Shown piece after piece: positions 1 to 9,509 of a DNA stretch of 64,000 nucleotides. This DNA comes from Coriaria nepalensis (Eukaryota; Streptophyta; Magnoliopsida; Cucurbitales; Coriariaceae). The stretch is from positions 1,374,001-1,438,000 of the forward strand of contig CP114500.1 of assembly GCA_027186245.1 (NCBI GenBank). Direction: 5' to 3'. Made by a program: the position numbers and the translations under genes. Numbering within the stretch: position 1 is the stretch's first letter; every line of letters begins with the position of its first letter. The notes below the pieces were generated by a model. That model was not told the DNA's origin. It worked only from the letters and a program-made list of their open reading frames with translations, and ran no database searches.

Positions 1-480
1 ATACGTATCTTAAATAAAAGAAGATTACATCAACAGTAACTTACATCACCATTCTTCTAGACATGATTACAAACACAGCCACACACTGCTAATAAATGCA
101 AACTAAAATTTGAAGATAAAAGGTATAAAAGTCATGGTAAAAAGCAGAAAATAGTCTACTTTCTTCACCCACTGAAGTTAATAACCAACAGATATTCATG
201 ATATAAAAGTCTTCAATTTCTTCCCAAAACATGATGCCAATGATCACTTAGACTTTATCTAATTTCTGGATTTTCAAAACACTGAATAGAATTTGATTTA
301 TCCCATTTACTTACACTTGAAGTAACTGAACTTGATCAAAAAGCACCTTCTACAACTTGAGCCATAACATGAGCTACACAACTTCAAATTGAGTGATTCC
401 AATGCTCACAAGTCAGAGTTGGTCACCGTCAGCTAATAGTTGAGAAGTCAACACCAAAAATAAAATAAATAAAAAATTCA
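1..480. other. Spacer beside copia fragment, no gene seen
   Basis: AT-rich sequence with no recognisable coding region. It lies 3' of the minus-strand copia RNase H fragment, so it is where that element's 3' untranslated part and 3' LTR would be expected. I could not define LTR ends, a polypurine tract or a target-site duplication. Confidence 0.4.
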
Positions 481-499
481 ATTAGTTGTTGGTTTTGTT

Positions 500-1330
500 C
501 AAAATGCAGAGCAAGCATTTTTAACACCATTCCATACTTGTTTTGCTAACAACTCCAAACCTTAACTTGAAGAATTCAAATTTGTAGGTAGGCAGAGCCT
601 TAGTGAATGTGTCAGCATTTTGATTCTTAGAAATGCAATGAACCAACTTTATGTCTCCATTTTTAATTAATTCCCTAATGACATGAAATTTAATTAAAAT
701 ATATTTAATCTTGCCAAACTGAATTGGATTCTTAGACATTGCGATAGCTGACATACTATCACAATATATGATAGTTGGATCTTCTCGCTTGAATCTCAGA
801 TTCTCCATGATCTTCCTTATCCAGACTGCTTGGTTGGCAGTAGAAGCAGTATCAATGTATTCTGTTTTTGTTGTTGATTGAGCAATTACTTGTTGCTTCT
901 TGAAACTCCAACAAAATACTCATGAGCCCAAAGTAAAACAGAAGCCTCCTATATTTTTCAGATCATCTACTAAGCCAGCCCAATCACTATCCACAAAACC
1001 TCCGTTTTTTTTTTATTAAACCAGATGCCAATGTCACTCAAACCTTTCAAGTATCTGAGAATCCTCTTGGCAACACCACCTATGTGATTTTGAGTTGGAT
1101 CATGCATGAACCTTGAGAGAAGACAAGTAGCATGTATGATGTATGTAAGAAGTGGAATCAGATGTACCTAATCCATCATTTTTGTTCAGTTTCTCACCAG
1201 TTGATAGAGGTGTAGATACAGACTTGGAACTTTCCATTTTGAACATTTTCAATAGATTCATGGCATATTTTTCTTAGCAAATGGAAATTCCCTCAAGGGT
1301 CTGATGAATTTCCATAGTCTATATATATGG
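500..1330 (-). mobile_element. Ty1/copia retrotransposon fragment (RT C-terminus and RNase H), decayed
   Basis: On the minus strand the six-frame reading gives, in order from 1330 downwards, the end of a copia reverse transcriptase (EKYAMNLLKMF, then LLSRFMHDPTQNH, IGGVAKRILRYLKG) and the RNase H domain (DSDWAG, KKQQVIAQSTT, CDSMSAIAMSKNP, ADTFTKALPTYKF). These motifs are diagnostic of the Ty1/copia pol C-terminus. The reading is broken by an in-frame stop after the FCFTLGS segment, by frameshifts near 1010 and 1280, and by a small deletion before the CLLSRF motif. The longest uninterrupted stretch is 521-808. Gag, protease, integrase and most of RT are missing, so this is a dead 3' fragment rather than a gene. 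Confidence 0.9.
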
Positions 1331-2416
1331 TATTCTTTCATCGCTGGTGTTCTAATTGCTGCTCACGTCATCGCGTTGGTATGTACTCTTTGCTCTATGA
1401 TTTTCTCAGCTTCTGAATCATTTCTCGAGATAGACTTTCGATTCGTTTTGATTTTCTAGGTCAATTTATTCGATTCCTTCTTCTTCAATTCGTGTTTTAG
1501 GTATAATGGATTTATAGACTAGCAATACAGAAAGAGTTGAAGAGATCGAAGGCACATTGATGGACACTTCGATTCGCTCTACCAAAGAGCCGGGAAAGAA
1601 AAGGTTTGGTAGGAATCAAAACCCCCCCAATTCGTCAATTATTCTGAGAAAGCAATCAATTTCATCAGTTACAATATATGTATGCAAGTTTAAAATCTTT
1701 TCCGATTTCTCATTGATTAGTTTCTCTCAAAGGTGTTCAAGTTCTGGAAATGAGCTTTCTGGTCTTGGCAGTAGAGTTTAATCATGTTCTTACTAGTGCA
1801 ACGGATTCTGCTGATTGATAGAACATTTGATTTTTCTGCTCTCCCTATTTGATTCTTTGATCCAAGTCTGATGTCATAGCTAGTTCAATCTTTACGCATT
1901 TTAAGAGTCTATTCGAAACTCCCACAACTAGTCAGCTGTTGCACATTAATGTCGGCCTCTTAGATCGGCTTTATTGCGCACTCTGTTTCTCTGAATCGGC
2001 TTTTCATCGATTGGGTGGTGAATTGCTTGGGTAGTCCGTGGCCTATACCTAATTATAATATATAGTTATTGTGCGTTGGTTGACCAATTTGTCTTAATTT
2101 TCTTCACCCACGTGTCCATATCTTCAAGGCAGCATCATCGAGGTGGTCCAAGTCAGAGTTTTCTAATTATTAGAAAAATAATTAATTAAATTAATTAAAC
2201 TTACCATGTTTCCTTAATAACTATCGTTATATATTTCTCCGTCATTAAAAAGGAAACCAAGAGAAAACCGTTCGCCCGTTCTCGTCTCAAAACCGGACGG
2301 GACCCGTATCGTAATTTTCTTGGAAAAGCAAGGGCAGTCCCCTACGTCTTCTTCATTACTCCTTAAGAGCAGAGATAGCAAGTAAAGCGCGCTCAGAGTC
2401 GAAAAACCAGAGAATT
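1331..2416. other. Intergenic sequence upstream of the DUF1336 gene
   Basis: No convincing coding region. A 74-codon open frame at 1557-1781 has no family resemblance I can recognise, and could be part of an old element 5' of the copia fragment. The last 200 bases (about 2200-2416) are the probable promoter and leader of the downstream DUF1336 gene, with a TATATAT stretch near 2228. No terminal repeats were found. Confidence 0.35.
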
Positions 2417-3263
2417 ATGTGCAATACCGAGCGAGATGATCGGAGCTTAACCGCCGACCATAATTTATCGACCGACGAAGACTGGATCTCCGATTCGATC
2501 AGCGGTGGATCCTTACGCAACGTTGACCTCCACACTGGAACCAATGGCTGGGCTTTCTCCTCCCGGCGACCTCTTCTCTCTCCGCTCCGTAAACTACTTC
2601 ACTAAACGACAGAAAGCTCCGTCTGGCGACTACCTCCTCTCTCCCGCCGGCGTGGACTGGCTGAAATCCAGTACCAAACTCGAAAACGTACTGGCCCGGC
2701 CCGATAACCGCATCTCCAACGCGCTCCAGCGAGCCCAGGCTCAAGGCAGATCGCTGAAGAGCTTCATCTTCGCCGTGAACCTTCAAGTTCCAGGTAAGGA
2801 TCACTACAGCGCCGTCTTCTACTTCGCTACGGAGGATCCTATCCCCGCCTGCTCGCTCCTCCACCGGTTTATCAACGGCGACGACTCGTTCAGAAACCAG
2901 CGGTTCAAAATCGTGAACCGAATCGTGAAAGGACCGTGGTTCGTCAAGAAAACCGTCGGGACTTACAGTGCGTGCTTGTTAGGTAAGGCTCTGACTTGCA
3001 AATACCATAGAGCACCGAACTATTTGGAGATCGATGTAGATATCGGCAGCTCCGCCATAGCCAATGCGATTTTACGCCTCGCATTAGCCTACGTGACGAC
3101 CGTAACGATCGACATGGGGTTTGTGGTCGAAGCGCAGGCGGAGGGCGAGTTACCGGAGAAATTAGTTGGTGCGGTTAGAGTCTGCCAGATCGAGATAACC
3201 TCAGCGAGTGTAGTAAATGCGCCTCCTTCACCGCGTATGGTAGTCTGTGCCGAAGGTGAATAA
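2417..3263 (+). CDS. EDR2-like DUF1336 protein, interrupted by a one-base frameshift
   Basis: The protein matches the DUF1336 (EDR2 C-terminal) family of small plant proteins related to Arabidopsis At5g10750, whose molecular function is not established. The true start is the ATG at 2417: that frame gives ISDSISGGSLRNVDLHTG and GTNGWA, the conserved family N-terminus. The reading then has to move to the frame open to 3263, which carries SPPGDLFSLRS, GDYLLSPAGVDWLKSS, ENVLARPDNR, FIFAVNLQVPGKDHYSAV, FKIVNRIVKGPW and GALTCKYHR-like motifs. The switch falls at a TTT run at 2554-2556, where one extra T breaks the frame. The second frame has no upstream ATG of its own; its GTG at 2505 is not a plausible start. 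A single exon of about 281 residues would result without the extra base. Either a recent pseudogene or an assembly error; the rest of the frame is intact and well conserved. Confidence 0.88.
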
Positions 3264-3344
3264 AAACAGACTCTGTCCAGTGAATCTTATATTTAACGAT
3301 TATAATTATTACATAATTTAATAATTTACTGAATGCAATGACTG

Positions 3345-5426
3345 TTAGTAACAGCAAAATTCAACTTGTTTTATCCTTCTAATTTCTTCCATTAATCCTT
3401 GTAATAAAACATTAATCTCTTCATAGCAAGAGTGGGAACGATCTTCAGCATTGAAGGCATGAACTTCATTCTTGACTTCGATCCAACTCCAACCCGGAAC
3501 CTTTTTCACTCTTCTTTCCTTCATTAACCTCTTAATCTTAGCTTTCTCATTCCATTTGTTAAGATTTCCATACAAATCCGAAAGCAAGACATAAGTACAA
3601 TGTTCTTTCGGCTGTAGCTCGAGCAAATGAGCGGCTACTTGTCTAGCCAGCTCGATATTTCCGCAACTTCTACAAGCACCCAATAGAGTCGTCCACAGCA
3701 TTGCATTCGGCTTAAATGGCATTTCTTCGATCAAGGCTTTAGCCTCTTCTAACCGCCCGGCTCGGCCATATAGATCCACCCCACAAGCATAATGCTCCAT
3801 TCTAGGTCGAATCCCGAAGTCAGATTCCATGCATTTTAGAAGCTTTGAACCTTGGTCAACTAACCCGATATGGCTACAAGCGGTTAGAACAGCAACAAAG
3901 GTTATATGGTCAAGTCTAACCCTTTTTTCTCTCATTGAGTTGAAGAGATCTAGAGCTATATTGCCCTGCCCATGCTGTGCATACCCAAAAATAATTGAAT
4001 TCCATGTGATTGCCTTCTCTTGAGAGGTTTCTTCGAACAATTTTCTTGCATCTTCTATGATCCCACACTTGGAGTACATGAACATTAAAGAGCTAGAGAC
4101 GAATTCATTGGACTCAAGGCCTAGTTCAAGTGCTAAGGCATGAATTTGTTCGCCTAATTGAACCGTGGCCATATCGGAGCATGATTTGAGGATAGCAGAG
4201 AAGGCGTATTGATCGGTTTCTATTGTGGAATATCTCATTTGTCTGAAGAGTTTGACCGCATCTTCACTCTGCCCTGATTGTGAAAACCCGGTCAATATTG
4301 AGTTCCAAGAAACACGATCCTTCAACTCTAAGGACCCGAATATTTTCATTGCTTCTTCCATGGATCCCTTGTCTGATTTAAGATACATAGAAATCAATGC
4401 ATTTGAGATAGGCACAGATTTTTCAAGTCCCCTCTTTATAACCACCCCATGTAAGGATTTTCCATGATCATTATGATTTTCTTCAAAACACACGCTAATA
4501 ACACTCGTGTAAGAATAAATATCCGGTTGAAAACCATTTTCTTCCATACCAATCAAGAGTTTAAGAGCAAGATCTTGTTTCTTGTGCAACAAGTAAGCAG
4601 CCAACATGGAATTCCACGTCACCAAATCTCTGGTCCTACTTGACCCATCAAACACTCTTTCTGCATCATCAAGGGACCCACATTCTGAATATGAAGCGAT
4701 CGTTGCATTGCAAACAGTTTTATCAAATTCCAACCCATGTTTTATAACCTTTCCATGAACTTGCATTGTCAATTTATAGAACTCGGGATCATCAAGCAAT
4801 GGCAAAAGAGAAGCAAATGTGCCGTCATCAATCTCAACATTCTCATTCTCCATACATTCTAGTAGCCAAAACGCATTTTCACGATCACCCACTTGAGCAA
4901 ATCCCGTAATAAGAGCATTCCAAGAGACAGTATTACGTTCCGGTATGGTTTGAAAAGCGACAAATGCATCCTCAACTCTGTTGCATTTTGCATACATATC
5001 CAAAAGGGCACTGCCCGAATAAACATTTCCAGCCTGGCCCATCTTGACAACCATTGAATGTACTTGCTGCCCGAAATCAAGCCGGTTAGCATTAGCAACC
5101 CCTTTCAATATGCTTCCAAATGTGTACTCATCAAACTCAAACCCATCTCTTTTCATGCATTTTAGAACTTCCCAAGCAGCGTCTAAGTTTCCAGAGTTTA
5201 CATACCCAGAAATTATGGTGTTCCAAGAGACGGTGTCTCTGTGGGACATTTCGTCGAACCGTCTGTGGGCGTAATTGATTTCTCCACATTTCGCATATCC
5301 ATTTAAGAGCCTGTTTGCAGTGTAGATGTCTGAAATGGAGCCTAGTTTGAGTTTCCAGCAATGGGTTGTTAATAATTGGGAGATAACAGATAATGGAGGC
5401 CCAATTACGCCGTTCAGTGACTTCAT
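3345..5426 (-). CDS. Pentatricopeptide repeat protein, PCMP-E type (At3g25970-like)
   Basis: An intact, intronless 693-residue PLS-class PPR protein. Repeats run almost the full length, with the typical P-L-S signatures such as RDTVSWNTIISGYV, NTVSWNALITGFAQ, SGSALLDMYAKC, ISNALISMYLKS and ITWNSIIFGYAQHG. The C-terminus has the E/E+ region (HYACGVDLYGRAGRLEEA, LLGACRSCGNIELA, KVPGWSWIEVKNEVHAF) and stops without a DYW deaminase domain. The closest Arabidopsis protein I recall is At3g25970. Proteins of this class act in mitochondria or plastids, usually binding organelle RNA for C-to-U editing and recruiting a separate DYW partner; that role is inferred from class. An organelle presequence is not obvious in the first 30 residues. 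It is convergent with the DUF1336 gene, with only about 80 bp between the two stop codons. Confidence 0.95.
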   Translation of the reverse strand: MKSLNGVIGPPLSVISQLLTTHCWKLKLGSISDIYTANRLLNGYAKCGEINYAHRRFDEMSHRDTVSWNTIISGYVNSGNLDAAWEVLKCMKRDGFEFDEYTFGSILKGVANANRLDFGQQVHSMVVKMGQAGNVYSGSALLDMYAKCNRVEDAFVAFQTIPERNTVSWNALITGFAQVGDRENAFWLLECMENENVEIDDGTFASLLPLLDDPEFYKLTMQVHGKVIKHGLEFDKTVCNATIASYSECGSLDDAERVFDGSSRTRDLVTWNSMLAAYLLHKKQDLALKLLIGMEENGFQPDIYSYTSVISVCFEENHNDHGKSLHGVVIKRGLEKSVPISNALISMYLKSDKGSMEEAMKIFGSLELKDRVSWNSILTGFSQSGQSEDAVKLFRQMRYSTIETDQYAFSAILKSCSDMATVQLGEQIHALALELGLESNEFVSSSLMFMYSKCGIIEDARKLFEETSQEKAITWNSIIFGYAQHGQGNIALDLFNSMREKRVRLDHITFVAVLTACSHIGLVDQGSKLLKCMESDFGIRPRMEHYACGVDLYGRAGRLEEAKALIEEMPFKPNAMLWTTLLGACRSCGNIELARQVAAHLLELQPKEHCTYVLLSDLYGNLNKWNEKAKIKRLMKERRVKKVPGWSWIEVKNEVHAFNAEDRSHSCYEEINVLLQGLMEEIRRIKQVEFCCY

Positions 5427-5820
5427 TCCTTGGTACGCTAGCGTTGCTTGTCTCTCTCTATTCTGCCACTTCCGGCAGCTTAGATGGTATTATATGATTA
5501 CAATGATGATGCGATATCATTGAAACAGGAGTGTCTCTACTCGCATACCATACAAAAATGTCTCTATATTTAGTAAGGTTAAAGGCTAAAATATTCTTAT
5601 ATTTTTACAATTGAGCTAAAAAAGTCTTGTATTTGAAATGCTTACAAATATTTATATTTTAAATTTAGGAGCTAAAAGATCTCATATTTTTTCATGTGTT
5701 CCAAATAGCCTCTACGGTCCTTTTTCCGATTTTTTACGAACGATATAGTATGTACTTGACTTCACTGCTCGGACAGAATCACTCCAATCCCAAACAATAC
5801 TCTTCTAATATTCAACAAGC

Positions 5821-6385
5821 TTATGATGTAACAATGGCTCGTCTCTTCAGGATACAAACAATGACAAACCAAAATACAATCTGTGTGTTATAGCCATTGA
5901 AGTTTGCTTGCATCACTAACGGCCGGTTTATTGCCACACCATCTGTCTCTACTACTAACGACGGCATTCTCATAAAAGAAATCTGTTTGTTTTCCGGTGA
6001 TCTGGTCCCACACGCCAAGTCATGTGTTACACATGTGGCTGAATCTGACAATGCCAATCTAGTTCCGTCAAATTCTTGACACTGAACAAGATCGACTAGG
6101 CCGTAGTAAAGAGCTTCTTTGTAGAATGAATTTTCCGAGATATTTAGTAGAAGAGAAGGCTCTCCAGTTCGTAGAAGATTGAGAATAAAGGCGAAGGAAT
6201 GCGGGTCTCGGTCGATGAAGTATTCTTTCGAATCATTATAACTGGGTTTCTTCATTCCAGTTCTTGTTGAGCAGTGCTTCAAATAACGAACTTGGACCGG
6301 CTTTCTCGAGAGTCGTGATTGTTGTTTCGAAGATTCTACCTCCGACGACATTGAGTCTCACTCTATCTTTTGGAACTCCCACTAT
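5821..6385 (-). pseudogene. BTB/POZ (T1-type) gene fragment, At2g24240/At4g30940-like
   Basis: Read from 6385 downwards the minus strand gives VPKDRVRLNVVGGRIFETT, the start of a KCTD/T1-type BTB domain, followed by LEKAGPSSLFEALL. The frame is then lost in a CCC run near 6255 and continues in another frame with EYFIDRDPHSFAFILNLLRTGE, FYKEALYYGLVDLV and FDGTRLALSDSA, as in plant BTB proteins At2g24240 and At4g30940. The expected ATG is replaced by ATA at 6383-6385, and the long C-terminal part of the family (over 200 residues after the BTB) is missing. An ATG at 6351 opens a 176-codon frame, but its first 35 codons are out of frame with the domain. Best read as a pseudogene with lost start, one frameshift and 3' truncation. 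Confidence 0.8.
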
Positions 6386-7178
6386 TGAATTGGAACAAGA
6401 GATTCGCAGGTGATAATATCAAATAGTATCACTGATTTTGTGAGTAAATCGAAGGAATACAAAGTGTATCACTTAGTTCCAGACTTACTAGATCCCAACT
6501 GATAGCACTACCGCTAGACATGTACGAAAGCCGGGTCGGTGCAAACCAAGAACTAATTTTTTTATCCCCAACCAACAGAAGCCGGGTCAGTTTTTTTTTT
6601 TTCTTTTACCAATTTTTACTTCATCTACAAATACATATTTATTATGATAATGTTAATGGTTTATAGGAATTAACTTTTGTATAACTGCCGTGTAGAACAA
6701 ACACATTATACTTCCAGATCCATCATATCCATATCCATTATGGACTCTAGGCATGGGCTGCCCAGATTAGGAGAGGAGGAAGAGAAGAAAACAGGTACGT
6801 GAAGGAAGAAAAGAACAAAAGGGATTTCCGTTTGCACTGGAACGGTAGTGGTTGGGGTTGGGGTGGTTACAGTTGAGGCAGTCATTTTTGTTTATCCTCA
6901 ATTATCACTAAGCTACCATCTCATTATTTCGCTCGAACAAGTGATCATCAACCACTTCATTAAAATAATCGATACAAATAACTTAATGTAACATGACTGA
7001 TTATAAGAATATCAAGACTACAAAACTACAGAACTAGAGATGACATCTTAGAATTTTATTACAAAAGAATATATCAGAATAGAGAAAACCAAAGCCAGAA
7101 CAATTTATTCCGTTTCTTCACAAAAAACCGAGCAAACCTTTACAACTGAATATCCTAACACCATAAGGTGTTATCTTC
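6386..7178. other. Intergenic, no gene seen
   Basis: AT-rich spacer between the BTB pseudogene and the 3' end of the peroxidase gene. It holds short poly-T/poly-A runs and the probable 3' untranslated region of the peroxidase just below 7178. No coding potential or repeat structure recognised. Confidence 0.4.
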
Positions 7179-8544
7179 TTATAAATTATTTTCTGAACAA
7201 GACATCCTAATCTCTCCTTTATCCCCTATTTTCACTCCTACCCTAGTAAGTTTCAAGAATGAATCCGCCCAACTCCGGAAAAACCCAGCTTGGTCATTTG
7301 CAAAATTCTCAACCTGTTTCCTTGTCCTGTTATCGCTAAAAAGAACAGAATCTGATTGGAACAGCCCTTTGTGGGCCACGAGATTTCGGAAATACTGATT
7401 GTCGAACACGAAGGAAGTTACCGGATCATTCTCGACAGTTATCGATGCATTGGCATGAGCTGGACACTGTTTGCTTAGCTGATCAGCATAAGTTCTATCT
7501 AAAGATGTGTCGATGAGATTGAATTTCCCTCTCGAGTCTTCTTTGAATCGATCGCTAAATGCATTGCAATGAGCTAGCCCTATTGTGTGAGCCCCTGCAA
7601 GCAAAATCACAACCTTGTCACATCATGGTCTTGTAATATTACTTGAAAACTCAGTTTCAAAAATCCAGTTCCAAAACCGATAAGTCAAACTCAAATAACA
7701 CCATTGCAATATGATCTCGTGCTCAGTGTCGAAAATGCAAGTACAATTAAATTCTTTTGCACCTGAAAGAGTGACAAGGTCATTTAAGGTAAGCCCTTTG
7801 GAAGTAAAGAGCTTTGTCATCTCATCCATTGTAAAACTTGTATCCACAATGTTGGGTCTAACGTTTGAAGCAGAAGACACTCTCCCATCTCTCCTACCGG
7901 TTAAAATTTGAACCACGGGCCCACCGGCCTGTCTCGAAATATGAATCCGTAAACATATCAAAAACAATACAAGGAATGAAGAAGATATTGAACAAAAATC
8001 AAATAGTGATGGTAGATAATTAAGCACACAAATTCAACTGCATCTCTTGCAGCTAAGGCGATGATGTCAGCGCAAGAGACGGTTCTGGGACAGAAAATCT
8101 CGAGCATGTTTTTAGCAGAATCAATGACGGAAAATCCCCCAAGTGACTGGTTTCCTGGATCAGTTCTCTCTGTCCGGTTTCCTTGTAGCAAGACAGAAGC
8201 ATCACAGCCCTGTAATTCTTGACAAAACCCGAACAAAGTGCATTATGTAAGACAAGAACAATGAATGCAACAAAATGTGAAGACATTATAAAGCAATACG
8301 GAAATCGGACACTCACCTCTACAAAGCAGTCATGGAAGAGCAACCGAAGGAGCTTTCCGGGCACTGTGGGGTCCATGTTAGAAGCCGACCTCACTGTATT
8401 TCTGACCATGAACTCAGCAGAGGGGCAAGTGATTCCATAGAAGTTGAAAGACAATTCAGCAGCAAAAGAAGGAGAAAGAGAGAAGAAGAAGAAGAAGGAA
8501 ACAAAGAGAAGATCGTACAGCAAAGAGGTTGGTTTTTTCTCCAT
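7179..8544 (-). CDS. Class III secretory peroxidase (PRX46/At4g31760-like)
   Basis: Four exons: 8317-8544, 8030-8209, 7763-7928 and 7179-7594, summing to 990 nt and 329 residues, the normal size. This is the classical three-intron class III peroxidase layout. I chose the ATG at 8544 because it is followed directly by a signal peptide ([13 protein letters not shown] then a long Phe-rich core); the ATG at 8571 only adds nine residues. Visible motifs: distal heme site [19 protein letters not shown] with catalytic Arg and His, [14 protein letters not shown], and the proximal heme-ligand site [12 protein letters not shown]. Secreted peroxidases use H2O2 to oxidise phenolics in the apoplast (lignin, suberin, wall cross-linking); the specific substrate cannot be told. 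Next to DBR1, as in Arabidopsis At4g31760-At4g31770. Confidence 0.93.
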
Positions 8545-9509
8545 GAATGAATAGGGTGCTTGATTGAGCAAATTTTTTTGATGATGCCCTGCTTTCCAGT
8601 ATTGAGTTACTGAAACGTTTTTAAGATTGAAGATGGTAATAAAGAGGTGGCTTCACTTGGGCACATGCAAGTGCAAATGTTCATTTAAGGAGTGAGTTAA
8701 TGGAGTTGGGTGATGTCAGAAAGGTGATTAGATGGTGTGTACTTTTAGTCAGATTCATGACAATTCACTTCAACTCGACCATTTCATCCTCATTGTTTAT
8801 GACTCAATTAGTGTTTTTGATAAGAGATTAATATAGTCATTCCTCGATTGTGCGACAAAAACTTGTCTTAATTAACTGCTTTTTAGAGTTTCTTCTCAAA
8901 GTACGTAAATAATAAGACAAGTTTTTAAACATACTAGAAAAGAACTGGGTAATTGCTAGAACAAACAAATGTCTGGTCACAGATTCGGGATTCCTGCGAA
9001 CTTGTTATATGAAGTTGGCAGCGAGGGGCCCGCCATAAATGCTCAAACATTACACAAACTGATTAAAGACTTTTTTGCTTCTTTTGACTGAGCATTGCCT
9101 TCAATATGACTCATAATAGACAACTACTCGTGTGTTATTACAAATCAGTCTAAACCAACTCGGGGGGGGTGGGGGATTTGAAGAACATATATTGCTCACT
9201 GCCTCAAACACGCTCTGTTACATCATGGGATAATGTTAACGTTTGAAAATGAAAGCACAAACGATAATCATTTACTCCTATTATGGATTGACCCTCCAGA
9301 AAATATTTAGAGAGCAGCTTCACACATCATTTATAAGAGAAGTTAAAAAGAGAAGATTGCTAGCACCTCTTTAGGATGAGAAGAACTGGACCATCTTTTT
9401 TATTTTTGCTCCATCTTTCACATTTCCCAAGGAACTAACGGTCAGGAGGTTTCATACCAAGTAATTTCGGATGAACTGTGACTAGTGAAAAGTTAATAAT
9501 AAGCAAAAC
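8545..9509. other. Intergenic: peroxidase promoter and DBR1 3' flank
   Basis: No coding region recognised. The part near 8545 is the peroxidase upstream region and the part near 9500 is the DBR1 3' flank. A G-rich run lies at 9163-9176. Confidence 0.45.

Noticed and set aside
2505..2864. Open frames on both strands overlapping the start of the DUF1336 gene, including a 121-codon minus frame
   Set aside because: The minus frame has no family resemblance and is the complement of a GC-rich coding stretch. The plus frame at 2505 begins with GTG, which is not a plausible nuclear start.
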